Source: Streptomyces lacrimifluminis (GTDB lineage Bacteria; Actinomycetota; Actinomycetes; Streptomycetales; Streptomycetaceae). Taken from it: a stretch of DNA of 64,000 nt. Positions 1 through 8,642 of this stretch are shown one piece after another. Position 1 is the stretch's first letter. Each line of letters begins with the position of its first letter. The stretch covers positions 62,001 to 126,000 of the forward strand of contig NZ_BMMU01000004.1 of NCBI RefSeq assembly GCF_014646095.1, in the 5' to 3' direction. Below the pieces are notes generated by a model. It had not been told where the DNA came from and made no database searches. It worked only from the letters and a program-made list of their open reading frames with translations. Made by a program: the position numbers and the translations under genes.

Positions 1-442
1 AGGAGGAGTACAGACCTGGGTAGTTGTACTTCGTGTACGACGAACCGCCCGTACCGGTCCCCGATCCCGCCGACATGTGGTTGACGACGGCGTCGACGAC
101 GACCTTCACACCGGCCGCGTGGCACGTGTCGATCATGCTCTTGAAGGCGGTGGCGTCACCGAGTCGGCCCGCGATCCTGTAGCTCACCGGCTGGTACGAG
201 GTCCACCACTGCGAGCCCTGTATGTGCTCGGCGGGCGGGGAGACCTGGACGAAGCCGTAGCCGGCGGGCCCGAGGGTGTTGGTGCACTCCTTGGCGACCG
301 AGGCGAACTTCCACTCGAAGAGGACGGCGGTGACGTCCCTGGTGCCGGGCGGGGAGGCGTTGGCGGCGCCCGTCGGGACGCCGAGCGCGATCGACGCGCC
401 CGCCACGAGGGCGAGCGCGCCGGAGAGGGTTCTACTGGCCAT
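1..442 (-). CDS. Secreted alpha-amylase (GH13), 5' part only
   Basis: This is the N-terminal ~147 residues of an extracellular alpha-amylase; the rest lies beyond the left window edge. The start ATG is followed by a typical Sec signal peptide ([13 protein letters not shown], cleavage near GAANA) and then by GH13 sequence: the strand-1 motif [10 protein letters not shown], the substrate segment [17 protein letters not shown] and conserved region I, DAVVNH. The match is to the Streptomyces AmlB-type amylases that hydrolyse starch to maltodextrins outside the cell. The ribosome binding site GGAGAAGGA sits about 6 nt upstream of the ATG. A MalR-type operator lies about 50 nt upstream, so it should be induced by maltose together with the mal genes at 4.8-11.5 kb. 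The family assignment is secure; the subtype cannot be checked on the missing part. Confidence 0.93.
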   Translation of the reverse strand, partial: MASRTLSGALALVAGASIALGVPTGAANASPPGTRDVTAVLFEWKFASVAKECTNTLGPAGYGFVQVSPPAEHIQGSQWWTSYQPVSYRIAGRLGDATAFKSMIDTCHAAGVKVVVDAVVNHMSAGSGTGTGGSSYTKYNYPGLYSS

Positions 443-489
443 GTGGGGTCCTTCTCCGTTGAAGGTCCAAGCAAGATCTCTTACCGGTT

Positions 490-500
490 CTTGCTGCAAG
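490..500. promoter_or_regulatory. MalR-type operator in front of the amylase
   Basis: This is a perfect 11-bp palindrome, CTTGC-T-GCAAG. The same sequence with one mismatch occurs upstream of malE (10164-10174), and related CTTG/CAAG pairs lie before malR. A further CTTGCTTG (minus strand) is at 468-475. In Streptomyces such TTGCA/TGCAA repeats are the known binding determinants of MalR/Reg1. The placement between the amylase start and its presumed promoter fits repression. Confidence 0.7.
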
Positions 501-574
501 ATGGCTGAAAACTTTCAACCGACCGCAAGGTACGAGCCCACTTGTCCAACGGTCAACCCTTGGGACACAGCGAC

Positions 575-611
575 GGAGGGCCTGCGCCCCTGTACGGGTC
601 GCAGGCCCTCC
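575..611 (-). terminator. Stem-loop terminator after the GH2 gene
   Basis: Twelve perfectly complementary bases (575-586 with 600-611) enclose a 13-nt loop about 60 nt after the stop of the GH2 glycosidase. There is no U-run, as is usual in Streptomyces. It would separate the GH2 transcript from the amylase promoter downstream. Confidence 0.7.
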
Positions 612-670
612 AAAACCAGGAGATTTACTCCTACCGCCTGGTCAGCACGGGGGTGACGGTCGGGAGCAGG

Positions 671-3600
671 TCACGCAGGTACCAGCTGCCACTGCTGGTT
701 GGCGCCGCCGCCGGCGGTCCACTGGACGACCCTGGCGTTGTCGCCGGTTTCCCAGCCGTACACGTCCATCGCCAGGCCGCTGTCGTGGCTGGTGACGGTG
801 AAGTACCCGTCGCCGTTGGGGCGGAGGTACCACCGCTGGTTGGTGCCGCCGGAAGGCGTCCACTGCTGGAGCTGGAGCCCGACGGTCGAGGAGTAGCCGT
901 CGACGTCGAGCGCCTTGCCGCTTCTGACGTAGGTCAGCGTGTACGCGCCGCCGGGGGCGGTGTTGACGGTCCAGGCGCCGCCGTCCGCCTTCTGGACGAC
1001 CAACGCGCGGTCCGCGGTCGAATCACCGGCCACGGCGAGCGCCTTGCCGCTGTTGCGGTTGACGATGCGGTAGTTCGTGCCCGCCACCGGTTCGTTGGCG
1101 ATCACGAAACGGTCGATGGTGCCATAGTCGTTCGTCGCGGCGGCCCGCTTGGTGCCGGTGACGCGCACCTTGATCGTGTGCGTGCCGGAGGTCAGCCGGG
1201 GACTGGTCCACACCGCGACGTCGCCGGCGCGCGACGCCGAGTACAGGTCGACCTGCGCCTCGGTCCCGCCGTCGATGGAGACACCCACGATGCCGTGGCT
1301 CGGCGCCGTTACGGAGCGCAGGGTGACGCCGGTACCGGTGAAGCTCAGCGTCGCCGCGTCGCCCGCGGTGTCACTGTAGGAGTTCGTACCGGAGTACGTG
1401 CCGGACTCGCCGGTCGCGTGGCCCCAACCGCCGTTGTAGGTGACCGTGCCGGCCGCGTCGTCCACCGTGGTCGCCGCGCTGCCGGCGGCGCCCAGGTTGA
1501 GGTACTGGACCGAGTCGGTGAACGTGGTGCTGCCCGACTTCGTGGTCGACAGCACCAGGTACACGCGGGAGCCACTGGCCGGCGCTGTGAACGAGATCGG
1601 CCGGGTGACCCGGGAGCCGAGCGGGATGGTGAGGGACTCGTTTCCGGACGCGACGACCGTGCCGTCGGGCCTGTCCAGGCGCGCCGTCCAGTTGAAGCCG
1701 ACGGACGTACCGCTCAGGTCGTCGTTGAAGACGGTGATGTTCCGGTTGACGGTGCTGTTGTGGGCGTAGGAGTCCACCTTCTCCGGGAGCGGGAAGGTGC
1801 CGTTCTCGTCCGACTCGCCGGAGGCCGACCAGTAGGGCAGGTCGACAGCGGCGATCGGGTTGAACGCGGCCTGGATCCGCTGGATCTGCGGGTTGCTCCA
1901 CGGGGCGGACAGGTTGTTCTCACCGTAGACGGGGTTACCGCCCTCTTCGAGGATGAAGTCGGTGCTCTTCACGCCGGGTACGAAGCTGGCCCAGCCGGAC
2001 AGCAGGGTGTAGGGGCGCAGGTCGCTGGCGTCCTTGGCGCGCTTGGCGATCGTCGTGGTGGCGAACCACTCGAAGCCCTGCTTGGTGTTGGCCTTGTTCC
2101 AGACGTACTCGCCCTCGCCGTCGGGCCGGCCGGCCAGGTCGGCGCGCGCCTCGCCGTACTTGCCGATGCCGTCGATGTAGTGCGAGAAGACGGCGAAGTT
2201 GCCGTTCAGCAGGTTCGGGTACGGGTTGGTGTTCCAGGCGGTGTCGACGCTGACCGGCCGGGTGCCGTCGTTGCCGTTCATCGCGTTGTACAGGTCCCTC
2301 TCGAAGGACTCGGAGTCGAAGCTGCTGATGTCGTTCTCGTTGCTCTGGCTCCAGCGGATGATCGAGGGGTGGTTGCGGTCGCGCAGGGTCAGTGCCTTGG
2401 CGTGGTTGACCATGTTGTCGTGCCCGGCGACGAAGTCCTGACAGCTGCAGGTGCCGCGGATGGCGGTCTCGTCGATGATCATCAGGCCCATCTCGTCGGC
2501 CACGTCGAGCATGTACGGGCTGCCCGGCTCCTGGTGGATGCGGACCACGTTGTAGTTGAGCCGCTGGTAGTTGTCGACCGCCTGCGGCCAGCCGCCGTTG
2601 CCCGCGGACGGCGGGAGGAAGCCGGGCAGCGTGTCGAAGGCGTCACCCTTGCCGCCGTTGTCGATCCGGTCGTAGTTCGCGCCCTGGAGGCTGTCACCGC
2701 GGAAGTTCACGCGGACGCCGTTGACGTAGTAGTACTCGCCGTTCTGGGTGGTGTCCCGGAACCCGAACCGGTAGGTGGCGTCGCTGGTACGGCCGTCGTC
2801 GGTGGACGCGTGCACCGACAGCTGGTGCAGCTGGGCGCGGTACCCGGAACGGTAGGGCACGTTCGGCCACCAGTACGAGGAGGAGCCGAGGTTCCACGCC
2901 ACCGGGCCGACCGTCACCTTGGCGGTCGAGTGGGCGGCCACGGTGACCGTGCGGCTGGGCAGCGACGGGTAGGTGAACGACCCACCGCCGTCCGAGGCGA
3001 GCGAGCCGGTCAGCGTCACCGACCGCGAGTTGCCGGAGGTGTTCGTCACGGAGACGTCGTAGGTGAGGGTCTTGTCGGCCACGGAGGTGCGGACGAACGC
3101 GTCGCTGACGTGTACCGCCGGGTAGACGCGCAGGAACGCCGAGCGGTAGATGCCCTGGGGGATCGCCTCGGACCAGTTGGCGGCGTCGGGAACCAGGGTC
3201 TGGTTCCCACTCGCGTTCTTCAGGCCGTAGCGGCCCTTGACGTTCACGGTGATCGTGTGGGTGGTGCCGGGGGCGGCGAAGGCGGATATGTCGAAGTTCG
3301 ACGGCGTGAAGGAGGTGGTCTGGGTGCCGACCACCTGTCCGTCCACCGACAGCGTCGCCTCGTGGTTCACCGCGCCGAACTCGATCCACACCGACTGCGG
3401 CTGACCCGAGTTCGGCACGGTCACGGTGCGCGAGTAGGTCGCCTCGTTCACGTCGGTGAAGCCCTGCTTGTACCAGCCGCCGCCGGGCACGTTGATCGAC
3501 GTCGCCGCGCGGCCCTTCGGCGTGAAGCCCCAGGTTCCGGCCAGGTCGACCGACCTGATCGCGCCGTTGCCCGCGGTGAACCCGTTGATGTCGGTCACCG

Positions 3601-3733
3601 TCGTGGCGGCTGCCGACACCGGCGCGGCGGCTGCCGACACCGGCACCGCCAGCACCCCGGCAAGCAGCGCCGTGACGGCCACGAACAACTGGGCGAAACG
3701 TCTACGGCGTGGCGGCGGACCGTGCTGATGCAT
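671..3733 (-). CDS. Secreted GH2 glycosidase with C-terminal ricin-type lectin domain
   Basis: A 1020-residue extracellular enzyme. It has a signal peptide (residues 1-38, LLAGVLAVPVSAAAA) and a GH2 sugar-binding jelly roll (about 70-200). An immunoglobulin-like domain precedes a TIM barrel carrying the acid/base motif SQSNEND (Glu near 466); the nucleophile is probably in GEGEYVW (near 541). A beta-sandwich carbohydrate-binding module (about 750-880) precedes a ricin-B beta-trefoil with QQW/QRW repeats (about 885-1020). Family members are beta-galactosidases, beta-mannosidases or glucuronidases; the exact substrate cannot be read from the sequence. GAGGAG lies 5 nt before the ATG, and a LacI-family operator lies just upstream. 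It sits between the amylase and a membrane protein gene and has no sugar transporter of its own here. Confidence 0.9.
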   Translation of the reverse strand: MHQHGPPPRRRRFAQLFVAVTALLAGVLAVPVSAAAAPVSAAATTVTDINGFTAGNGAIRSVDLAGTWGFTPKGRAATSINVPGGGWYKQGFTDVNEATYSRTVTVPNSGQPQSVWIEFGAVNHEATLSVDGQVVGTQTTSFTPSNFDISAFAAPGTTHTITVNVKGRYGLKNASGNQTLVPDAANWSEAIPQGIYRSAFLRVYPAVHVSDAFVRTSVADKTLTYDVSVTNTSGNSRSVTLTGSLASDGGGSFTYPSLPSRTVTVAAHSTAKVTVGPVAWNLGSSSYWWPNVPYRSGYRAQLHQLSVHASTDDGRTSDATYRFGFRDTTQNGEYYYVNGVRVNFRGDSLQGANYDRIDNGGKGDAFDTLPGFLPPSAGNGGWPQAVDNYQRLNYNVVRIHQEPGSPYMLDVADEMGLMIIDETAIRGTCSCQDFVAGHDNMVNHAKALTLRDRNHPSIIRWSQSNENDISSFDSESFERDLYNAMNGNDGTRPVSVDTAWNTNPYPNLLNGNFAVFSHYIDGIGKYGEARADLAGRPDGEGEYVWNKANTKQGFEWFATTTIAKRAKDASDLRPYTLLSGWASFVPGVKSTDFILEEGGNPVYGENNLSAPWSNPQIQRIQAAFNPIAAVDLPYWSASGESDENGTFPLPEKVDSYAHNSTVNRNITVFNDDLSGTSVGFNWTARLDRPDGTVVASGNESLTIPLGSRVTRPISFTAPASGSRVYLVLSTTKSGSTTFTDSVQYLNLGAAGSAATTVDDAAGTVTYNGGWGHATGESGTYSGTNSYSDTAGDAATLSFTGTGVTLRSVTAPSHGIVGVSIDGGTEAQVDLYSASRAGDVAVWTSPRLTSGTHTIKVRVTGTKRAAATNDYGTIDRFVIANEPVAGTNYRIVNRNSGKALAVAGDSTADRALVVQKADGGAWTVNTAPGGAYTLTYVRSGKALDVDGYSSTVGLQLQQWTPSGGTNQRWYLRPNGDGYFTVTSHDSGLAMDVYGWETGDNARVVQWTAGGGANQQWQLVPA

Positions 3734-3763
3734 GAGTACTCCTCGGTGTGCGGATCCGAAAGA

Positions 3764-3779
3764 ATGTGAGCGCTAACAT
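3764..3779. promoter_or_regulatory. LacI-family operator in front of the GH2 glycosidase
   Basis: The 16-bp near-perfect palindrome ATGTGAGCGCTAACAT (7 of 8 pairs) has the central GCGC typical of LacI/GalR operators. It starts about 30 nt upstream of the GH2 start codon, where it would block the promoter or leader. It differs from the CTTGC/GCAAG sites of MalR, so a different regulator, not encoded nearby, is implied. Confidence 0.65.
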
Positions 3780-4199
3780 CCGCCACCCACGGACTGCTCC
3801 GGTTGTCACTCCCGGGATGGCGAACGCGATCGACGACTGGCTCTCGCTCAAGCCCGTCGCGGTGGGTGGGGGTCCGTGCCGGACGCGGGCACGAGGGCAA
3901 CTGGCGCCATCGCGAAGCAATATGACTGGACGTCAGCAAACGGGCGGCTACCGCCATCACTCAAGAACATGCGGGCCCCTGTCTGATGCGTCGAGGAGAC
4001 GGCCCGGCTCCCCATGACAGCAACCGGAACATGGGAGGTATGTATAGGACGCATCGGAAGTGTTGTCCATACTTCACACAGAAAAGATGATCACAAAGAG
4101 GGCTTACCTGCGGTTACAGTGAATTCAATGTGAATCCGTGACGGCACAGTCACCCAACGTCTTCCCGAGTCATAGGACGTATTGCTACCCTGCTGCCGC

Positions 4200-4217
4200 C
4201 ATGTGAGCGCCCACATG
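4200..4217. promoter_or_regulatory. Second LacI-type operator
   Basis: CATGTGAGCGCCCACATG is palindromic in 8 of 9 pairs and shares the left half ATGTGAGCGC and the ending ACAT with the operator at 3764-3779. The same repressor probably binds both, either regulating both divergent genes or looping the DNA between the sites. Confidence 0.5.
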
Positions 4218-4261
4218 GGCGACGAGGAGGACATCGAAACCCTGATCCGTACCCACGCGAG

Positions 4262-4283
4262 GTACTCAGGTTGAACTGAGTAC
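4262..4283. promoter_or_regulatory. Inverted repeat upstream of the small membrane protein
   Basis: Perfect 8-bp arms GTACTCAG and CTGAGTAC are separated by 6 nt, 43 nt before the ATG of the downstream gene. The geometry is that of an operator for a dimeric repressor. I cannot name the regulator and none is encoded next to it. Confidence 0.5.
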
Positions 4284-4326
4284 GTACGCTCTGGCCGGCC
4301 ACGAGGTGAGCCGGAACGCTGGGGTC

Positions 4327-4737
4327 ATGGAAAGACAACTACCGAAGCCCGTTCGCCAGTTGTTGCCCGTCCTGGTGCTGGCCGGCATGGCACTGGCGGC
4401 ATGGGCCGCCTGGTTGGGCTGGGACCAGCGGCACGACGTGCACGCTGACGGCTCGACGACCGGCCCGTACGAGGCGTGGCAGGTGATCGGGCTGGTGCTG
4501 ACCCTGCTGGCGCCCGTGTACTGGGCGGCGTCCCGGCGCCACTTCCCGGGCGCTGTGCTCGGCACCACGGCCGGACTGACGGTCGCCGCCTTCTACGACT
4601 GGTCGGACGACGCCAGCGGACTCTTCATGGTGGGGGTGGTAATGATCATGATGGGAAGCCTCGGCGCGACCGCCGCCGTTTCCGCTGTGACCGTCGCCCT
4701 GAAGCGAGAAGGCCCCTCGACCGTCGCAACGCAGTAG
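4327..4737 (+). CDS. Small integral membrane protein, function unknown
   Basis: A 136-residue protein with four predicted transmembrane segments: LLPVLVLAGMALAAWAAWL, an AWQVIGLVLTLLAPVYW segment, one around AVLGTTAGLTVAAF, and a final FMVGVVMIMMGSLGATAAV. The loops are short and there is no recognisable catalytic motif. I chose the ATG at 4327, which is preceded by GGGG; an in-frame GTG at 4306 adds seven residues. It stands alone between a promoter region carrying a 22-bp inverted repeat and a shared terminator, so it is probably a single-gene transcript controlled by a dedicated regulator. No function can be inferred from the neighbours. Confidence 0.75.
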   Translation: MERQLPKPVRQLLPVLVLAGMALAAWAAWLGWDQRHDVHADGSTTGPYEAWQVIGLVLTLLAPVYWAASRRHFPGAVLGTTAGLTVAAFYDWSDDASGLFMVGVVMIMMGSLGATAAVSAVTVALKREGPSTVATQ

Positions 4738-4768
4738 GGCCCGCCACCCCGAACCGGGCGGCGGACCC
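4737..4768. terminator. Bidirectional terminator between convergent genes
   Basis: GGGCCCGCC and GGCGGACCC pair over 9 bases with one G-T, immediately after the membrane-protein stop and 45 nt after the aglA stop on the other strand. It could end both transcripts. Confidence 0.55.
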
Positions 4769-4812
4769 TGCGAGTTCGACCGCAGGCGCCTGTGCGGGCA
4801 CCTGCGGGAATG

Positions 4813-6489
4813 TCAGACCGTCGTCCACCACACAGTCGTGTCCGCCGACAGCTTCGCCTCGTCCTGCGCCACCGTCACGTCGCCGCTCGCGACCAGGATC
4901 TCGCCGTACGCCGGGATCGTGACCGCCTCACCGCTGGTGTTCGCCACGCACACGAACTCACCGCGCCGGAAGGCGAGGACGCCCTGCGGAGCCCGCAGCC
5001 ACTCGACGGAGTCGCCCGCGCCGAGGCCGGGGTGTTCGCGGCGGGCGGCGAGGGCGGCGCGGTACAGCTCAAGGGTGGAGCCGGACTCCCCCGTCTGCGC
5101 CTCGACGCTCAACTCGCCCCACTCGACGGGCTGCGGAAGCCAGGAGCCGCCCGCACCGAAGCCGTACGACGAGCCCTCACGGGTCCACGGGATCGGCACC
5201 CGGCAGCCGTCGCGGAAGCCGTCCTGGCCCTCGCCCCGGAAGTACGCGGGGTCCTGGCGGACCTCGTCCGAGAGGTCGACGACGTCCGGCAGGCCCAGTT
5301 CCTCACCCTGGTAGACGTACGCCGAGCCGGGCAGCGCCAGCATCAACAGGGTTGCCGCGCGGGCCCTGCGCAGGCCCAGCGCGCGGTCTCCGGCGAGGCG
5401 GATCTGGGTGCCCAGGCCGGGGTCGTTGGCGAAGCGCGTCGCGTGGCGGGTGACGTCGTGGTTGGACAGCACCCAGGTGGCGGGGGCGCCGACCGGGCGC
5501 ATGGCGTCCAGGGTGCGGTCGATGACGACCTTCAGTTCGGCCGCGTCCCAATAGGTGGCCAGGTACTGGAAGTTGAAGGCCTGGTGGAGTTCGTCCGGGC
5601 GGACGTAGTTCGCCGTGCGTTCGACGGTCGGGGTCCAGGCTTCGGCAACGAAGATCCGCTCGCCCGCGTACTCGTCGAGGACCAGGCGCCATTCGCGGTA
5701 GATGGCGTGTACGCCGTCCTGGTCGAAGAACGGCATGACATCGTTGCCCAGCAGCTTGAGCTGGTCGTGGGATCCCAGGTCCGGGAGGCCCGCCGCCTTC
5801 ACCAGCCCATGGGCGACATCGATACGGAAGCCGTCGACGCCCATGTCGAGCCAGAACCGCAGGACCGACCGGAACTCGTCCCCGACCGCCGGGTGTTCCC
5901 AGTTGAAGTCGGGCTGCTCGGGCGCGAAGAGGTGCAGGTACCACTCCCCCGGGGTGCCGTCCGGCTCGGTGATCCTCGTCCAGGCCGGGCCGCCGAAGAT
6001 GGACTCCCAGTCGTTGGGCGGGAGTTCGCCGTTCTCGCCCTTGCCGGGGCGGAAGTGGTAGCGGTCCCGCAGAGGTGAGCCGGGGCCTTCCGTGACCGCC
6101 CGCTTGAACCACTCGTGCTGGTCGGAGGAGTGGTTGGGGACCAGGTCGACGATGATCCGCAGGTACAGTTCGTGGGCGTCGCGGATCAGGGCGTCGGCGT
6201 CCAGGAGGTTGCCGAACATCGGGTCCACGGCCCGGTAGTCGGCGACGTCGTAGCCGGCGTCGGCCTGCGGGGAGGCGTAGAAGGGGCTGAGCCACACGGC
6301 GTCGACGCCCAGGTCGCGCAGATACGGCAGCCGGGTGCGTACGCCCTCCAGGTCGCCCATGCCGTCGCCGTTACTGTCGGCGAAGCTTCGGGGGTAGACC
6401 TGGTAGATGACCGCGTCGCGCCACCAGTCTCGGTGGGCGGCGGCGGGGGCGGCGGAGGTCGGGGCCGGAGCGGCGGAGTGCTGGCTCAT
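4813..6489 (-). CDS. aglA: Alpha-glucosidase (GH13, oligo-1,6-glucosidase type)
   Basis: A cytoplasmic enzyme of 558 residues that hydrolyses imported maltose and maltodextrins to glucose. It begins WWRDAVIYQVYPRSF like all oligo-1,6-glucosidases. It shows the GH13 regions DLVPNH, GFRIDVAHG (nucleophile Asp near 223), VAEAW (acid Glu near 282) and VLSNHD (near 342). AAGGA lies 5 nt before the chosen ATG; the extra 11 residues of the longer frame (from 6522) have no such signal. It follows malG by 229 nt, in the position aglA occupies in other Streptomyces mal clusters. Strong hairpins in that gap may lower or uncouple its expression. No CTTGC/GCAAG operator is visible directly before it, so it probably depends on read-through from malE. 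Confidence 0.93.
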   Translation of the reverse strand: MSQHSAAPAPTSAAPAAAHRDWWRDAVIYQVYPRSFADSNGDGMGDLEGVRTRLPYLRDLGVDAVWLSPFYASPQADAGYDVADYRAVDPMFGNLLDADALIRDAHELYLRIIVDLVPNHSSDQHEWFKRAVTEGPGSPLRDRYHFRPGKGENGELPPNDWESIFGGPAWTRITEPDGTPGEWYLHLFAPEQPDFNWEHPAVGDEFRSVLRFWLDMGVDGFRIDVAHGLVKAAGLPDLGSHDQLKLLGNDVMPFFDQDGVHAIYREWRLVLDEYAGERIFVAEAWTPTVERTANYVRPDELHQAFNFQYLATYWDAAELKVVIDRTLDAMRPVGAPATWVLSNHDVTRHATRFANDPGLGTQIRLAGDRALGLRRARAATLLMLALPGSAYVYQGEELGLPDVVDLSDEVRQDPAYFRGEGQDGFRDGCRVPIPWTREGSSYGFGAGGSWLPQPVEWGELSVEAQTGESGSTLELYRAALAARREHPGLGAGDSVEWLRAPQGVLAFRRGEFVCVANTSGEAVTIPAYGEILVASGDVTVAQDEAKLSADTTVWWTTV

Positions 6490-6558
6490 AACGTCCTTGA
6501 TATGTAACGGAGTTCGGGTCACGGGGTGGTTTCTGGCTGCTTTGAGGCTGCGGGCCGG

Positions 6559-6593
6559 TGGGGGCTTGTCGCGCAGTTCCCCGCGCCCCTAAA
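6559..6593. repeat. Dispersed Streptomyces intergenic repeat
   Basis: The core GGGGCTTGTCGCGCAGTTCC followed by CCGCGCCCCT is an intergenic repeat I recognise from many Streptomyces genomes. A diverged, longer variant is at 49953-50013. Its 3' half also forms a hairpin with 6606-6615. Confidence 0.6.
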
Positions 6594-6700
6594 GGCTAAA
6601 AGCACGGGGCGCGGGCCGAACCGTCGGACATTGGCGGACGCGGTGGCAGCGGGGTCGGATGGCCACCGCGTCCGCCACCCGCGCGGCAGATGACGCGCGG
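6580..6700 (-). terminator. Three stacked stem-loops between malG and aglA
   Basis: Three inverted repeats follow one another: 6580-6589 with 6606-6615 (10 bp), 6632-6647 with 6662-6677 (16 bp, perfect) and 6679-6685 with 6694-6700 (7 bp). They start 19 nt after the malG stop. Such structures inside an operon either attenuate aglA or protect the 3' end of the malEFG message. Confidence 0.65.
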
Positions 6701-6718
6701 GAGTTGGCTGGGCCGGTG

Positions 6719-7618
6719 TCAGCCCTTGGTGCCGCCCGCCGTCAGGCCCGTCACCAGGTTCTTCTGGACCAGGTAGAAGAAGGCCGAGACGGGTATCGCG
6801 ACCAGTACCGCGGTGGCGGCCATCAGGTTGCGCTGGGCGTCGTGCTCGCTGACGAAGCTCTGCAGGCCGACCGCGAAGGTGTACTTCATGTCCGACAGCA
6901 TGAACGTCGAGGCGAACGCGACCTCGCCGAACGCGGTGATGAAGCTGTAGAACGCGGCGACCGCCAGGCCCGGTTTGGCCAGCGGCAGGATCAGCCGCGC
7001 GAAGGTGCCGAAGGGGGTCAGCCCGTCGACGCGTCCCGCCTCGTCGATCTCGAAGGGGATCGTGTCGAAGTATCCCTTGAGCAGCCAGGCGCAGTACGGC
7101 ACGGCCGTCGAGCAGTAGACGAGGATCAGACCGAGGTAGTTGTCGATGAGCTGGAGGTCCGAGAGGATCTGGTACATCGGCACGATGAGTACGGCGATCG
7201 GGAACATCTGGGTGACCAGCAGTACCCACATGAACTTGCGGTAGCCGGGGAAGCGCATCCGCGAGACCGCGTATCCGGTGGTCGCCGCGACCATCACCCC
7301 GATGACCGTCGTACCGAGCGAGACGATCAGCGAACTCTTCATCCAGTCGAAGAAGTTGGTGTGCTGGAGGACGAACGAGTAGTTGTCGAACGTCATCTTG
7401 TCCCAGATGCCCCCGGGGTGGAGGTAGTCGTCCTTGTCCGGGCCGAGGGACAGGTAGAGCAGCCAGGCGATGGGGAAGAGAGCGACCAGGCTCGCGACGG
7501 TGAGGAGTCCGTGGGAGGCGAGGGTGGCCGCGAGGCCACGGCGCCCGCGGGGCCTCGGGGCGGCGGCGCCGTCGGCCGGCTTCGACGGTGTGGGCTTCTG
7601 AACGGTCGTTGCACTCAT
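6719..7618 (-). CDS. malG: Maltose/maltodextrin ABC transporter permease
   Basis: Inner-membrane permease of about 299 residues for maltodextrin import with MalE and MalF. Six membrane spans are visible, and the EAA loop that contacts the ATPase reads EIDEAGRVDGLTPFG. The ATP-binding subunit is not in this cluster; Streptomyces sugar importers use the shared MsiK ATPase encoded elsewhere. The start chosen is the ATG 19 nt after the malF stop, with AGGAG somewhat far upstream (11 nt); an earlier in-frame start at 7660 would overlap malF. Transcribed in the order malE-malF-malG and followed by hairpins and aglA. Confidence 0.95.
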   Translation of the reverse strand: MSATTVQKPTPSKPADGAAAPRPRGRRGLAATLASHGLLTVASLVALFPIAWLLYLSLGPDKDDYLHPGGIWDKMTFDNYSFVLQHTNFFDWMKSSLIVSLGTTVIGVMVAATTGYAVSRMRFPGYRKFMWVLLVTQMFPIAVLIVPMYQILSDLQLIDNYLGLILVYCSTAVPYCAWLLKGYFDTIPFEIDEAGRVDGLTPFGTFARLILPLAKPGLAVAAFYSFITAFGEVAFASTFMLSDMKYTFAVGLQSFVSEHDAQRNLMAATAVLVAIPVSAFFYLVQKNLVTGLTAGGTKG

Positions 7619-7637
7619 GGGGACTTGGGCTCCTGCC

Positions 7638-8642
7638 TCAGATCGCGAGCTGCTGCTCATCGCGGTTCAGCCAGCGGCGGTAGAAGGAGGTGAAGACGAC
7701 GAGGATGGCCAGCAGCAGCATGCCGTAGGCCGCCGACTGCGCGAAGTCGCGCGGCTGTTGGCCGAAGCCGAGGTAGTAGGCCCAGGTGACGAGGATCTGC
7801 GCGTCCGGGGCGGTGTTGCCGAACAGCAGGAAGATCACGGCGAACTGGTTGAACGTCCAGATGATGCCGAGGAGTACGACGGTCGAGCTGACGGAGCGCA
7901 GGCCCGGCAGAGTGACGTACCGGAACCGCTGCCAGGCGTTCGCCCCGTCCATGTCCGCGGCCTCGTACAGCGTGGAGTCGATGGACTGGAGGCCGCCGAG
8001 CAGCGAGACCATCATGAACGGCACACCGCACCACGTGTTGACCATGATCGCGGCGAACCGCTGCCAGAAGGTGTCCTCCAGCCACAGCGGTGACGGCAGG
8101 TGCACCGCGTCGAGCATCGTGTTGATGATGCCGCCGTCGGCGAGCATGAACCGCCAGCCGAACACGGTGACGAAGGTGGGCACGGCCCACGGCAGGACCA
8201 GGATCAGCCGGTAGAAGGTGCGCCCGCGCAGCTTCTGGTTGAGGAGCAGGGCCAGGCCCAGGCCGATGCAGTAGTGCAGGGCCACACAGAGCGCGGTCCA
8301 GACGATCGTCCAGATGAAGTGCGACCAGAAGCGGTCGTACGCGGTGTCGCCCCACAGGATGTCGGCGTAGTTGTCGAAGCCGATGAACTTGTAGGTGGCG
8401 TCGATGTGGTTGACGCCGATCGTGCGGGCGGAGTTGAGGCTGTTGGCGTCCGTGAGCGTCAGGTAGAGGCCGCGCACGAGCGGGTAGAGCACGAGTCCGC
8501 CGAGCACGACGACCACGGGCGCGATCATCGCGTACGCGTACCAGTACTTCTGGTACGCGTGCTTGAGACGATCGAGCCGTCCGGGACGCTGCCCGGGCTC
8601 ACCGCGGCGCTTGCCGGTCGCGCGGTCGATGGCGACTGTCAT
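7638..8642 (-). CDS. malF: Maltose/maltodextrin ABC transporter permease
   Basis: Permease partner of MalG, 334 residues. An N-terminal cytoplasmic stretch precedes spans such as YAMIAPVVVVLGGLVLYPLV and LILVLPWAVPTFVTVFGW. The EAA motif YEAADMDGANAWQRF is present at the usual position in the binding-protein-dependent permease fold. It is much shorter than E. coli MalF because it lacks the large periplasmic insertion, as is normal in actinobacteria. It follows malE after a 112-nt gap and is followed closely by malG, consistent with one transcript from the malE promoter. Confidence 0.95.
   Translation of the reverse strand: MTVAIDRATGKRRGEPGQRPGRLDRLKHAYQKYWYAYAMIAPVVVVLGGLVLYPLVRGLYLTLTDANSLNSARTIGVNHIDATYKFIGFDNYADILWGDTAYDRFWSHFIWTIVWTALCVALHYCIGLGLALLLNQKLRGRTFYRLILVLPWAVPTFVTVFGWRFMLADGGIINTMLDAVHLPSPLWLEDTFWQRFAAIMVNTWCGVPFMMVSLLGGLQSIDSTLYEAADMDGANAWQRFRYVTLPGLRSVSSTVVLLGIIWTFNQFAVIFLLFGNTAPDAQILVTWAYYLGFGQQPRDFAQSAAYGMLLLAILVVFTSFYRRWLNRDEQQLAI

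Larger units (their letters stand above)
3780..4326. other. Divergent intergenic region between GH2 and membrane protein genes
   Basis: Roughly 590 bases from the GH2 start (3733) to the next start (4327) hold no convincing gene. Visible structure is two LacI-type operators 437 bp apart (3764 and 4200) and an inverted repeat at 4262-4283. The DNA around 4030-4200 is clearly less GC-rich than the coding regions, as expected of promoters. Confidence 0.6.

Noticed and set aside
542..3769. 1075-residue plus-strand open frame opposite the GH2 gene
   Set aside because: It is a GC-rich shadow: Arg/Val/Gly/Ala-heavy, no domain, no ribosome site; the opposite strand encodes a clear enzyme.
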